From: Bryopsis sp. KO-2023
Taxonomy: Eukaryota; Chlorophyta; Ulvophyceae; Bryopsidales; Bryopsidaceae
Assembly (NCBI GenBank): GCA_030272585.1
Contig: BSYQ01000014.1
Span: 1,240,001-1,304,000 of the forward strand
Direction: 5' to 3'
DNA length: 64,000 nt
The notes under the pieces were generated by a model that ran no database searches, was not told the DNA's origin, and was given only the letters and a program-made list of their open reading frames with translations. Both the position numbers and the translations under genes were made by a program. This document shows positions 32,163 to 45,500 of this stretch, one piece after another. The stretch's first letter is position 1. Every line of letters begins with the position of its first letter.

Positions 32163-33419
32163 TGGGCAGATTAAAGCAAATTGAAAACAACATGCTTACG
32201 GGAAAAAGGTCGGCTGCGTGGTCGTCTCCGTACTGTTGCGCGCGACGCAGGAACTTCTGTCTTCTGTCTTCTGTCGTGTCCTCGCCCCCTCTGGACGAAG
32301 TGGATTCACGTGCGAATTTATCTGTTTTTCCCAACACACGTCGGGACCACGTGATACCTATCTGGCTTATTTGCTGGGACGGTTCCAAAAACTGGTCCCT
32401 GCAATTGAAGCACATGCAGCAGATGGACAATTTATAAATGCCTGGTGTGATCTTGAGGATGCAAAGGCTGAAAGATTCGGATGGCCTCTCTGTGACTGAC
32501 TCACCCCCACCTCAGTCCAGTGGTAAAGAAAAACTCATTGCAGCATTTATTGTGTATCATGATTCACTGATACACAATGAATGACAGGAGATGGAACACT
32601 TGTTGATTGTACTGTAAACTTTCTTCATAAAAACTACAAATATTTTTTATTCAATAGTTTTTCTGGGACACTGCTTTTTCTCTTGCCCTGTTTTTCTTAA
32701 TCAATCAGGCTGAATTGGGTGTCAAGAGAATTCCACTCTTATTGATATGGATAATAAATAAAGAAAAAAATAAAGACAAAGTGCCAAATTTAATCAACAT
32801 GTGCCTCTGTATCACTGGATCCAGTTGCTTTTGGACAAACTGTGCTTGTGATGGGGAGCTCAGACTATTATTAGCTTTTTAAACAGCATATCGAAGCTTA
32901 CAAAAGAGACCTAGATACAACCAAGAAGAAGACTATATCCTTGCTGCCAAGATCCGATCTGTACTACAAATAATCTCATTCAATTGGGTCTGACACAACA
33001 CTTTGTTTTTCCTTCATCCACCTGATGCCGAGCAAAGAGGGCAGCATTAAAAAAAAAAACAGTGCAGTCCCAAACAAGCCTTGTGATTGCAACAGAATCT
33101 TAGAGGAGATATCTGAGCGAACAAAATTCTGACGTTTTTTCCAGTCAGGCAAGATAATTTTCACCAGAATGATTCACACACATTTACAAACCAATTAAAA
33201 ATAAACAACTTAATCAACAAAACCACTTAGTCAATTACTAAACAGTAAACATGAAATCTCAACGCAGCCTGTTTTGAAACATAACAGAGTTTCTTTTGTC
33301 GTCTTGGAAAAGTCTCATCAGGGGGGGCCTATTCACACACAAATCTCATCGTTGCAGTTTCAGGTTTTTTTTGTTTTTTTTTCTTGCATCAGTTTCATTT
33401 GATCATCAAAAACCACATT
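32163..33419. other. Intergenic; possible exon remnant at 32340-32499
   Basis: A plus-strand open stretch ending at 32499 (RFQKLVPAIEAHAADGQF) looks mildly protein-like and could be a terminal exon, but no family or splice partner is recognised. The remainder is AT-rich with no feature. Confidence 0.25.
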
Positions 33420-33820
33420 TTAGAAAAGATGCAATCGGGAAACAAGCTCCGCACCAGTAGTTGATTCGATCCAATCAATAAAGGGGGCAATGCTGGTATG
33501 GACATCAGGTTTGCTAGAACGTCCGCACACGTGGGAAGAACCCACAATTCCAACCAAAACATCATCCGCCCTAGTTTCACCGGGCAAAACAATGGGGCCT
33601 CCATCGTCACCTTAACAACCACATCCCTCGACTCAGTGATACCTTGCCTACCGTGTTGGGTGCTCAAGGGCAAGCATGCGTGAGGCCTAGTTTTCGACGA
33701 AAAAAGGTCGCTCCTTTTTTTCCAACGGAGAATTCCGCACAATGTGGCTTTATTGTGGACGGTATTTAATCAAGCATTCTACTGAAACCGTTGTTCACCT
33801 TTACAAGAGCTAACCCCATC

Positions 33821-34285
33821 CAGAGATAGGACTTTACGGTTACGGTCACCGTAACCGGACCGTAACCACCGTAACCGGACCGTAACCGGAGTACAATTTT
33901 CGTCAGAAAATCGTACTTTTACGGCCGTAACCGTAGCACCGTACCACTCCGTACCGCTCCGTACCGGACCGTAACGACCGTAACGGCCGTAACAACCGTA
34001 AACCGTAGAAAGTGACCCCCGCAGGGTCCCGCGATTCCAAAGGAACCCAGGGGGATTCGAACCCGCGACCCTATTGACTGCAGCCTAACGCTTTAGCACC
34101 GAACCACGCTACTTCACGGTAATTTAGGGCCTACCGTAGTTATACCGTACCTGTTCCGTACCGTAAAAACAACATATTACTCCGGTTACGGTACGGAGTT
34201 ACGGCCGTAGTACGGTGACCGTAACCCGACCGTAACCGGACCGGACCGGAGTCGGACCAAAAATTTGGCCCAAGTCCTATCTCTG
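33821..34285. mobile_element. hAT-like non-autonomous element with CCGTAAC arrays and tRNA-like core
   Basis: Terminal inverted repeats CAGAGATAGGACT and AGTCCTATCTCTG, with an 8-bp target duplication ACCCCATC at 33813-33820 and 34286-34293. The empty site is confirmed by the uninterrupted paralogous intron at 63820-63850. The interior is packed with CCGTAACC / GGTTACGG / CCGTACCG words on both strands flanking a tRNA-like core. 465 bp, non-coding. Confidence 0.88.
34042..34113 (-). other. tRNA-like core of the hAT-like element
   Basis: 72 nt on the minus strand: AGTAGCGTGGTTCGGTGCTA as acceptor/D-arm-like part, an anticodon-loop-like CTGCAGT (would read GCA), and the B-box GGTTCGAATCC. The acceptor stem does not pair well, so it is a tRNA-derived relic, not a gene. 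Its 3' flank (CCCCCGCAGGGTCCC) resembles the corresponding part of the 31091 element (CCCCCGCAGGATCCC). Confidence 0.55.
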
Positions 34286-35620
34286 ACCCCATCTCCGCCC
34301 ATGCAGATCTGGCTGCTGGTCACGGGTTTGCGCAACTTCCTCCTGCAACGCCCCCTGCCAATGAACTTCATCTCGGCAGACTGGGCGGTTTCAGAAAATC
34401 CCGAATCGTTGCGTGTCCGCCCCCACCCAACGGATTGCAGGATTTCGCCATGCTGCAGGCGAAAGTTTGTGGTGGTTGGGATTCGAACAGGTGCTTCAAT
34501 TGCTCCACTTGAGAGCTTTAAAATGGCGAGGTCAGGGGATCGAGTGGCTGCGTAGTTGGGGTGGATGAAAACGTTTATGGTAGAAATGCGCAGCTCATTC
34601 ACAAAAAAAAAACAGGGAACTTGGAGAAACTTGGAGCATTCCTATTTTTTTTTCATTTGTTTTTTCCCTTCTTCTAGAAAAAAGAAAGGAGGAAAGACAC
34701 CTTTCCCTAAGCCCCCCCATGTCGAGTCAACATACCCACCCAAAGCAAACGCGTCAGTAGAAGGATCCCGCGTGACGCCTCCTACGACGTGTCGCGCATC
34801 TCCTAAAGTCACTCGAGTCCGTGGTAGTTACACGACTCGTCGCGACAGCTTGGGGTGGGTTGATGCAGTCCAGCGAAAGACATGTTGTGGAACGTCGTGG
34901 AGCGCGCGTCGTGAGATATTTTTGAACTTTTACCGACGCAACGCAGCCGGGGGCGCGCGGTGCAAGGTCAGACGTAGGGGACCGTCGTCAGGACGCACCC
35001 CCCTTCACACTCGGGAACGCTTTCGTACCTGGCCATTGCCTAACGTCTGTGTCGAGGAGGCGGAGCCAACGATGACTCGAGGTCGACTGTCGCCTCCTGA
35101 TGCGGACGAGTCGATGCAATGCGCCGCTGTCAAAACGTGTCTGTCCCCCACCAACACACCGGCGCAGAAGTAGCTCAGATCAGATCTCCTCCGCAACGAT
35201 ACTGTGTAGGGGTAAGATAACACCCACTTTAAGTCAAAGTCAGGAGTAAAAAATATTTCGTTGATTTCGTCCTCTGCGGGGACAGCAAAAGTGAAGGGCA
35301 AATAGATTGGGAAACTTTCCTCGGCCTCTCCCCGCGATGCTCCACGGACACTTTCCAAGGTGGACTCTTCCTGTCCGACCACTGAACACCCAAGACACAG
35401 AGGAGGGCTTGTTCGTCATCGGTGGAACTGCACAGCAGAAAAGCCAGCCCAACTCCCCCGTGAGGCCGACACACCGAACTTACGAGGCTTTGTTGGCTGC
35501 AACAACGATCTCTGGGGACCAAGTTGCGGCACCGCCGAGGTGTCTGCAGGAAGAATGCCGATAAAACGATAAGCCGCCAAACCGATCCACGACGCTGCGC
35601 CGCAACAGGAATCAGCGCAC

Positions 35621-35690
35621 CAATGGGGTGAGCAGAGTGGCAAGCGGCCAAGGCTCCCACAACGGAGAGCAACCTCCACGTGGCGTTCAT
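35621..35690 (-). repeat. Shared signal-peptide exon, trypsin copy 1
   Basis: Encodes MNATWRLLSVVGALAACHSA..., ends in phase 1 at a G|GTGCGC donor. Nearly the same exon with its donor lies at 60708-60777, and similarity continues into the following intron (to about 35450). Confidence 0.7.
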
Positions 35691-36525
35691 TGCAATAAAC
35701 GCCATTGGAAAAAAACAGTACTGTGTGCGACCTCCGTGAAAACTACTGTCGCAAAGCGGCGAAAGGTAAAGTCGCGCTGGACACGGAGTTTCGTTAGGAA
35801 AACAAGAAGTCGAGACGAGTATAAAGGAGGGGACGTTTTCGAACTTTGTATCTTTTGGTTTTGTGAAGACTTTTCGACAAGTCTGTGGATTCTCCTGTAT
35901 TTGCGACTTTAATCACGTTCGTGCGACACCGAACATTGTGCTCCAAACCATTTTACTGCATTCTTCTACCCAAACCATTTCGTGGATCAGTTTTCATTCA
36001 CTGAAAAACTCGCTTTGCAAGTCCACATCGAAACCCCACCGACATTTTATCACAAAAAGTGATAAAATTCACAAAACTCTGGTCAGGCCAGTTTCAGGGT
36101 TCACAAGCATACTTGAGGTTTTTGATAGGTGTTCTCATTTGGAATCGGTGTTTTTGAATAAGAAAAGGAACTCCTGTAATTAGAGGCTCCTCCTTGTGGA
36201 AAAGGTCCGCAAAAACTCTCTCTTGAACAGTTTTCTTGAAAAAGCACTCACATCGACCGAAAAAACATTTCCTCTAAAAAAATAATCCATCATTCTATAC
36301 ATTATCTTCCAAAAAAAATCGTCTTTTCAAAACCCCTCCCACCCACTGCGAACAAAAAAATTCACCAGCGTCCCAAGGTCAAGAAACCCCCCTCCCCCCC
36401 CCCACCACCACCAAAAGAAAACCAAAATCAGAAAAGCTCAAAAAAAATTCTTCCTCTCCCTGCCGAGGGTTTCCTTCTTTCTACCCATTGGACAAGTTCT
36501 AGCTATGCTATTTATATCTTCTAAT
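35691..36525. other. Intergenic between trypsin copy 1 and SKI3-like gene
   Basis: Presumed promoter of the trypsin-like copy and 3' flank of the SKI3-like gene. A- and C-runs near 36380. No gene recognised. Confidence 0.45.
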
Positions 36526-39500
36526 CTATTTTTGGACGGGTGCAGCCGATTCTAGCTTTTTCCACATGTCGAGATCCCAAGGCTTCACATGGACTGCCTT
36601 ATGCCAATACCAAACCCCACCCCCATCCGGCCTCCGAGCAAATTCTTGATACGCTCCAGCAAGCACCGACGCGGAGCCCCCCTCGAAAATAACCTTCAGA
36701 CAGCCATACAAGCAACATTCATCGGTAAGAGCTAATGCAAGAAAGAAAATAAAGAGAAATGCATTTAGTGGTGGGGGTTCTGTGCTGTAACCTAAAAAAG
36801 AAAGAAAAAAAAAAGAAAGCAACGGGTGGCTTTCTGACGATTTACTTCAGACTCTGTACTGCAAAAACAGAAAAAAAAAGACCCCGTTTTTTTATTTTTC
36901 GAATTTAAATTCATAGCACTGTGACATAAATCATAAAATTGAACGTTCTAAAATTTTAGAACGTTCAATTTCGTAATAATTTTTTGATTATATTGAATGA
37001 GTACCTATAATTTTCATAACGGACCTTTTGCATGATGGTGCCATCCCAAACAGGGTCTGCTTGGAGTTTCCACAGCTGGGGAATCCCTTGGCCGACCAGC
37101 AGCTTTCGATGGCCTCTCCTGCCGCTCGATTTTCCTTTGGAAACCAGCCTCAAATCCAAATAACCGCCCACCGATTCCACCACCCCTGGGTTGCTGTAGT
37201 CTTTTTTGTCCAGGCCTTTCTGGCAAGCCAGCAAATGGCCGCAGATCAAATCTAAGCCTTCCTCTGTGCGATCTTGCCTGCAGGGACCAAAAATACAAGT
37301 AAAAAAACTAAAAGGGATTTCATTCAATTTTATCAATATAGATTTGTTTTTGTTTTTTGTTTTTTTTTGGGGGGGATTAATCAGGTTAAGGTTGTTTCTT
37401 TTGGGGAGTTCAGCAATTTCTTTCTTTCACTGTTTGTATATTCTACCAACGCCCTTTCCCCCAAAACAAAGAATCAAAAATCAAAAACTTAAATTGGTAA
37501 ACTGGATGAATGGAGGGGCTGAGATGGAAGGGCCTTGCCTGGATAATATCAAAGCCTCCTGGCTGAGCAGCAGTGGGTGCCACTTCCTGTCCACCGCACT
37601 TTGCAGAAATTCAAATTCTGGAGCTTTGCTGTCAGACTTGCCGGCGTCCAATATCGGATGCCCCGTCAAAACCTCAGTTGAATTTTCTCTGAGAAATAAC
37701 AAAAACAAACAGCTTTGAAAAAGGGAAAAAAGTGTAAAAGACTGAAGGAGTCCTTTTTTTTTTTGGCCTGGTAGGTTTTCCCCTCTCCTCTCTACAACAC
37801 TGCTAGAATAGAAAAAAATTTATGAAATTGAATTAAAAAAAATAAAATTGAAAAAGAAAGTAGAAAATGAAAAAAAAAGTAGAAATTGAAAATATTTGGA
37901 AAAAAAAGCAAGGAAAACCAAAAGGTATTTCCTTCCCCCCCTCACCTTTTCAGTCCTCGAGCCCGTGCCAAAAGCTGTTTGGCTTCCTCCACTTTCCCCT
38001 CCGATTCATACAGCACCGCTAGCTCCAGTACAGCAATTCCATCCCCCCGCTCCACAGCCTCTTTCAAGAAGCCCTCCCCTTCCGACTTCTTGCCAAACAT
38101 CAAAAAAATTCGACCCAGCTGGCGCCTAGCCACAGCTTCGCCCCCACTTTCCACATCAGGACCGATTTCTATGGCCAGCTCCAAGGCAGCATTTCCCCAT
38201 CGCAGAGCCTTTTCCTCCGAGTCCGAAGTTCTGGATTTCGCCCAGCATTCCGACAAAACGGTGAAAAGCCGAAGGCGCATGGTTGGATAAATGAAGGTTT
38301 CCAGTGGAGGCTCCTTCTCGATGTTTTCCTGGCGAAACGGAGAAAAAAAACACAAGAGCAAAAATCAAAGAAAATCAGCACGAATGCAATTTCTTTTGCA
38401 TCTGTTTAACAAACAAACTGCTTGGTCCAAAAGAGTGCATCCAGGATGTCGAAAAAAGTCTGACAGGTTTTGTAGGGGTTCGGAAAAACGAAAACGTGGT
38501 GATAAACTTGGTTACTGTTATTGTTGATTATTGGGGATAAACTTGGTTATTGGCCACCCCACCTCATTTTCGATGAATTTCAGGGCGATGTTGCAGATCG
38601 ACTCAGCCTTCCGGAACCTGCTGGATTGATCTTTGTACAGCGCTGCATGGAACTCCAGGATAGCAAGCAAATACCACCATTTGGCGCTGCTGGGGGTGTC
38701 CCGTATCATCATTTTTGTTCTAAGGATTTCGGCCTCCACCTGCTCCTTCACCTAAACATCAGAAATTGAATCTGCTAAAAAAACACAAGTGTGGGGGGGA
38801 ATCCACTGACCTGATGCAAAAAACACACCCCTCCTGATTCTTCTTACATTATGATTAAAAAATTGGGCCATAAAAAAATAAAATTCATGCTTGTGATATG
38901 TTCAGCCAGGCGGTCAGACATAGGTTTGATCCTTTTGCAAGGAAAATTGATTGTTCTCCGATCGACCTTAAACAAACGCTAGCTCGTTTTTTGAAGCGTC
39001 TGTCTTACCCGCAGCAATTTGGGGTTTTTCGCCGCGACTCCGTACGCCACCCCCGTGGTCCATCCGCCGATGTTTCCGAACCCTTCCCGAGATTGCCTCA
39101 GAGCGATATCGGATAGATGCGCGTGCGCGTCGATGTTCCACGGCGCCATCCGCACAGCGTGGCTCAGGAATCGTCTTGCAACGCGGTGGTTGCCGGCGTC
39201 CCCGAAGCCGAAGTATCGAAGGACCAGGATCTGCGACACCAAGTGGGAATCCGCCACCCCCGTTTTCCAGGCACACTCCATAGCGCGGGAGGTTATCTCG
39301 TGCACCAGCTCATGGCTTTCGGAGATCAGAGCCCCTGCAAACAAAAAAAAACTCAACGCTGCTTGACGAGCGAAAAAGAACTGAGAATTCTACTCCGCCA
39401 AAACGCTCGTTGTAACGCTCTCCGACAGAAAATGGCACGATGCCAGAAACCGTCGCCGTTTCAACTAGGATTAGTCAACACAGCCGCCGTCCCAAGACGG

Positions 39501-42500
39501 CAATCAACTCATACCTGCCAAAAGCGTCAAGAAGGTCTCAGGAAGCCTAGCCGCCACTTCTCTCTGGAGTTCCGCCGTATTTAGTGTCTGATCGACGAAG
39601 TCCGTCAGGACCTTGCCAGCTTTCACCAATTGGCTGTCCTTCACGTGGAGCCGAAGTATGAGCTCTATGACGTCGATTTTGAGCAGCCCATCGCACTCCC
39701 CAGAAATCACATTCGTTAAAATCGACAAAGCACCCTCCAGATCTCCATCCTGCATGCAGCATTTCAAATTTTTAACATGCCCTCGTAAAAACCCGTTGTA
39801 AAACAAGTTGAATGAAAGGAGAAAAAAAAACAAAAAACATTTCACATTTTGTCCGCTCCATGAAAACCTGAAAGCAATCATCCACCTTTGAACAACCTGA
39901 CTCCCCTCCCCTCCTCCTTTCTGTTCAACAAAAGGGTTGAAAATAACCCCGTTCCAGTAAATGGCTGAAATGACTGTTCCATGTCTGACCGTCACCTACC
40001 TCAGCTTTCGCCTGGGCGAATGACACCAAAGCATGGTGCCTGCTCTCCAGCTCCCCTTCCTTCTCCAGCTTGTCAAATATGGACATCCCATCAGCCCTCC
40101 GCCCAATCTTGCACAAAACCCTTGCCAAATTCACCCTGACCATCACAGCCTGACTCTCCACCCCCGAAACCACCCCATTCTCCGGCACAGCCCCCTCATC
40201 AAACTGAACGATTGCCAGCGCAGCTTCGAATGCAGAGACCGCCTTGCCGAGGGACCCCCTGGCTTCCTCGCAGATTCCCAGAGCATTGTGGGCAGCAGGG
40301 TTGAGGGGGAAATTGACGACCGCTTTTCTGGCACAGGCGTACACCTCCGGCTCCTCCCCGTGGCCCAGTCTGACGGCATTCAGTGCGAAACCCAGGAAGG
40401 AATGGGGGCTGCCCCCCAGGCCGACACCATGCTCGTATTGATCCAGGGAAGGGCAGCTGTTGGGCAAATCAGGGAGGCCGGCAGACAGCGATGCCATCCC
40501 TGATTCAGGCCAAAACGGTCAGAAAAAGGGTTAAATCAAATTATCAAATTACAAAATTCAAATGGTCAAAAATGGAAAAGAGGTCTAGCACAGCTACCAT
40601 CTGAAAAAAAAAAAGGGCAATCTTCCGATCGAAAGCCACAATGGCGATGTTACCTCTTTATTTTCTCAATAGAATAATGATTTTTTTTTCTATTTATAGA
40701 GAGCTCACACCTTCCCAAATTAAAACAGATGAGGGATCATGGCTTCGAGCTTGTTCAAAACACTTGTCTGCCAGGCCCCGCTGCCCGAATTCTTGATAGA
40801 GCTTGGCTAAGGCCACCCACGCCTCCACTCGTTTCGGGTTTAGCTGCAGGGCTCTGTTCAGGGCGTATTCTCGAACCTCCGGGCTTTTGCCACATTTCCC
40901 CAGAGCCTCCCACAAATGCACCGATGTCGGATTCAGCTGAAGGCCCCCTCGAAGCAGTCTTTCTGAAACCCCATTGGATGACTCAGATTGCTCCTGCACA
41001 TGGATCCAACAAAAGGATATTTAATACATATATCCATGTAGATTCCACGGGTGGCTTATCAATGCAAGAATCTTTGTTGGGCAAGCTTGTCTAATGTAAA
41101 ATTAAACATTCATTCATTCAAAACTAGACATACTTTTTTCTGCTCTTTTCTTTTGGGTGGGGGAGGCTGCCCACATTCACCCATACAAGAGCACAAGACC
41201 TCAACAAGGATTTCCAACAAAGGTCAAGCTTTTGGGGGAAAGCCACAGCCACAAGGAGATCAATTACGAGGAAATTTTTCTCCGACCTTTTTGCCTTCCA
41301 GGAGGGATTCTTGATGAGCGGCTGCCGCCACATCCCCCCAGAACCCCCCCTCCCTGGGATCCAAATGCAAAGCATGTGCATATGCCCGCCTGGACAACTT
41401 CACCCTGGAGAAGCTTTCTTTCGCATCCTCTCTTGCTTTTTCGACAAAAGCAGCCCCAGCTGCGGGGATTCCTTCTTCTCCGAGTGGGTTTTTATCAAAT
41501 TCTTTGATTCGAGTCGGCGGCATTGCATGGTGGAGGAAATCGATGTCCCCCAAAAGCTTCCACACAGCCTATATAAACACACACATAATTTTTTTCTCTA
41601 ATTTATATATATATAGATAAATGTATATACATTTATTTATTTATATTTTCTAAACCACCAGATTTCTGGGCTGCCCACCCTGAATCATATACTCCCAACA
41701 TCCCAAAAAATTTCAAAAATTAAAACTCAAAAAGCCTTTTTTTTTAAATATCTATGCAACTGGTTTCTCTGATGGCCTCCTTTTTCCTCACCTTCAGATT
41801 TCCGTGAAATTTGGCACAACGAACCACCAACACTCGGGCCCTTTCCGCATATTCCGCCGCCAATCCGAGCACCCCCAGTTTCAGGTAATCCTTGCAGGAG
41901 CCCACCAGAGTCTCTGCCATTCCTAGCAATGCTGGGGGGTAGTTTTCGTCGACCTCCAAAGCTTGGGAAAAACGCTCCAGGGATTCCTGGTGTTCTCCGA
42001 TTTGAGCGTTCAGCCTCCCAGCTTGTACAAGAGAGAATAGCCGATTGGGCTCCAGTTCGATTGCTCGATTGAATGACTACCAAACCACACCAAAAAACCA
42101 CACCACATTTTTTAGACGCTTTTTTTGCTTTTTTTTTGTTGGGGGGGGGGGGGGGGGGGGATTGCAGGGTATCGCAACATTCTTGCTGGGAGCTTTCAGG
42201 TTATCTCCAATTGGCAGTTCCAGGCCAAGTTTTTCGTTGCGTTTATTTCTTTGGGAAGAGAAGGGGGGGTTAGTAATATGAAAACGAAATTAGGGGAAAA
42301 GCCATTCAAAAAGCTCGCTGCATTTTTTTTGGAAGTTCAATGATTTCGAGAAAAAAAATCGACAATAGAAAATAAAACAGAAGCTGGCATAACACACCTT
42401 CAGGGATGCAGTCACTCTGCCCATTCCTTGATAAGCAGCTCCGATTCTTTCCCACAGACTGGCATTTTCCAATTTTTTTTTCAGCACTGTTTTGAAAGCT

Positions 42501-45500
42501 GTCACTGCAGCTGGGTAATCCTCGGAGGAGTATGCAGCTCTGCCATCTCCCTCCAGGGCCCACAGGGCGCTGGAATCTCGGCGAAGCATTTCTTGGCAAA
42601 AAGCCCTCAGTTTTTCAGGAGAGGTGCCCCCAGATTCGAGAAGAGCGAAAAGCGCATTGCCTGCGTAGCCCTGTCAGAAAAATACCGAAAGCATAAATTA
42701 ATTAAAAAATAGGAAAAAACTTGACCACATGTTGTTGTTTACGGTTGCAATCGTACGTCATTTAAAATTGCATTAAAAAAAAAGAAAGAAAGAAAGAAAT
42801 ATTTATATTTAAGCAGAAAAATAATAAAAATACCGGTAGCTAGGGAGTGTTATTATTATATGATGTGTGGTTATTCTTAGAAATTGGGAATCCTGCACAA
42901 ACATTACAAACAGTTAAATAATACAAAAAGGAGAAGAAAAAAAAAGAAATGGAAAGTATGGATAAATTTGAGAATAGCAACCATGGCAATCCAAAAAAAA
43001 AAAAGGTCTTTCTTTTTTTTTCAACCTCCTCCATTGGTCCCCAAAGAACCCCCCCCCCCCTCGAAAACGAAACGCTTTAAAAAAAATGAAAAAATGAAAC
43101 AATCCAATCATAACCCCACAAGCAGGGAATACATGCTTTTTTGAAAATACAAATATTTACATACCCTTCTTTTGAACATTATACATTCAACTCATAAGAA
43201 AAATAGCGTGACGGGCAGAAAAACAACAACAACAACAAAAACATCCCAACAAAAATAAAAAGCAATTCTCCAAAAATATAGCACCATCTCCGATTCATCT
43301 CTCTTTTTTCTAAAGCAGCCATTCCTTTTTTTCAAACCCCTTTTTTTAATGATAACATTCTTGCATTGAATATCTTTATAGAACAAAAAGATTTTTTTGA
43401 TTGTGAAACAATATGTATTTCTGTAAATCCATGAATGTAAACCCCAGCAGAGGATTACTAATCCAAAGCGCCCAATTCTTCGATTTGAAATGTTGTGGTA
43501 ATGTCTGGCTCTTCTGGGCTGGGGATTTCACTTTCAGCTAAGAAGCCCTTCAGAACATGGACCTAAACATGCAATGCTAAATTTAATATATGTCTTTTTT
43601 TTTACTTATTTAGATTATTTAATCTAATTTATTCATTATCATCATATTTTCATATTTGATATTATCGAATTATTATTATTACATCATTGCGAATTTTGTA
43701 TTGCAAAAGCCTTGGCATGTATCATATTTTTGCCACAAAAAGTATGGGGCAATGGTGAAGAACACCCCTATTTATATTATATTATATACATATATACATA
43801 TATTTTCAAAATATGTTAATTAGATTAATTCTATTGCTCGGCATCCACAGGGCAAGCCAAAACTTGTAGCATTAAGTACCAGGCTGGGGGGGGGGGTTGC
43901 TCTATGGGGGCTTCTATGTGGTGTTTATTCATGCACCCCAACAATAATGTCAAGCATTTTTATTTTTTTATTTTTTTTTATTTTATTTTTTTTTGGGGGG
44001 GGGAAGAATCACCTGCGTAGGATCCAGTGCAAGGGCTCGCTGAAAGCACTTCCTAGCTTTCTGTTTGTCGAGTTCGACCTCCAGATAAAAACGGCCCAAC
44101 ATCGTGAAAGCACCAGCCTGCAATAATTGGAAAAAAAAAATCTGTAATTTTCTTTACATAGTATTTGTCATCTTTTTTTTTTGCACCAATTAGTGGTGAC
44201 ATTCTATGAAGCCACCGTTTAAAAAAAAAGGGGGGCTGTGAAAAAGAATGGCAAAGCAAAGAGTGCTATACTTCCGAGTATAAAATACATCTTTTCTGAG
44301 GGGGTTCCTAAATCCAATCAATGCTGATCAGCTTCTTTCGACCTGAAAGTCGCTCTCCGTTTTGGCGGCCTGCATGAAATGCGTTTGAGCGAATGATCTG
44401 TCGGATTTCCACTTCTTCCCCAGGGACCAATACACTTGGCCCAGCTTATACAAGTACTCTCCCATGTTAGACATCGGAGCGTTTGACCCTTTCACCGCAA
44501 CCAGGGCCTTCTCCAAATGACTTTTCGCACGCTGCTCCAAAAACAATTTTTTTTTCAGAATCTAATGCGACCAAACGTTGAAAAAAAGAGGAAAACAGGA
44601 GTATTTTTAGAATGGCAGATCTGCAGCAAAATTAATTCAAACAAAATATCAAAAACCAATACCACTGTGTCGCCGTTTTGGTAGAGCATCCAGCCATATT
44701 CAGCGTTCGCCCAAGGCTCTATGGATGCTTTCCCCATCAGGCCAGCCCCCAAAACCTCCTCATATCGCTGCATAGCAGTTATTTTATCGCCCCTGGCCAG
44801 ACTGACATGCGCCAACCCCCTAACCACGGAAAAAAAAAAATCTTAGAAGAAAAAGTAAAATTGAATAATTACAGTGAACGTCTCGCACCGAAGTGTTTTT
44901 TGTGTTTTTTTTTTTCCGCCTTGTTTAGAAAAAACTGAATTTATTAATACCATATTATCTTTCACCCTGGAGCAATACATTTTCGAAAAAAAGAAAAAAA
45001 AAGAAAAAACCTCGTATCCACGCTGTTTTATTTTATTTTTCCCTCTCTCTAACCTCTGTGCAGCTTGGCGAATGGATGTCGGGGAAGACCCGGCCATCCA
45101 CCCAAAAGAGGACTCCCCCTCAGAAACGCCGTCTGCAAGGGCATGAAATCGATGCTCAGCATCGTCCAGTTTTCCCAAACGCAACAGTGCCCTGCCAGCC
45201 AGCAATTTCAAAGTCAGGACGGCCTGAGTCATCGGGTAGCCCCCCGTCAGCTGCCGCCTCTCCAGAAAATCCAAACCCTGTGCGCAGCCACCATCCCCGT
45301 TATTCGCAGTTGTTTCGAAGCCATGCATTTTTCAATGGAAAGAAAAAGTTACTTTGTAACGAACATGAAAATATAAACAATTGATAGCACCAATTAGTAA
45401 TATTTTACTTCAATATTATTATTTTTTTCCTTCCATTTTGAGATTTTTTAAATGAACTAAAAAAAAGGAAAAATAAAAATCGCTCATTTGAACGAGAAAA

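Larger units (their letters stand above)
33420..35690 (-). pseudogene. Trypsin-like protease homologue, copy 1, frameshifted
   Basis: Exons: 35690-35621 (signal peptide MNATWRLLSVVGALAACHSA, 70 nt), 35381-35029, 34593-34288, then 33642 onward. The chymotrypsin fold is clear: YPYTVSLRRRS, VLTAAHC (catalytic His), SPDLAILKLSS (catalytic Asp), SVGWGRTR, ICMGGDG. In the last exon the reading breaks: after LSRGM a one-base length difference from copy 2 shifts the frame to a TGA at 33609-33607. The shifted frame then reads GDDGGPIVLPG to a TAA at 33422-33420. The position of the catalytic Ser is Asp. Intron 3 carries a 465-bp hAT-like insertion at its donor. Exon sizes and phases match copy 2 at 62284. 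Confidence 0.75.

Noticed and set aside
31441-34090. Functional tRNA genes in the motif-array elements.
   Set aside because: B-boxes are good but acceptor stems do not pair and copies are embedded in transposons; called tRNA-like relics.
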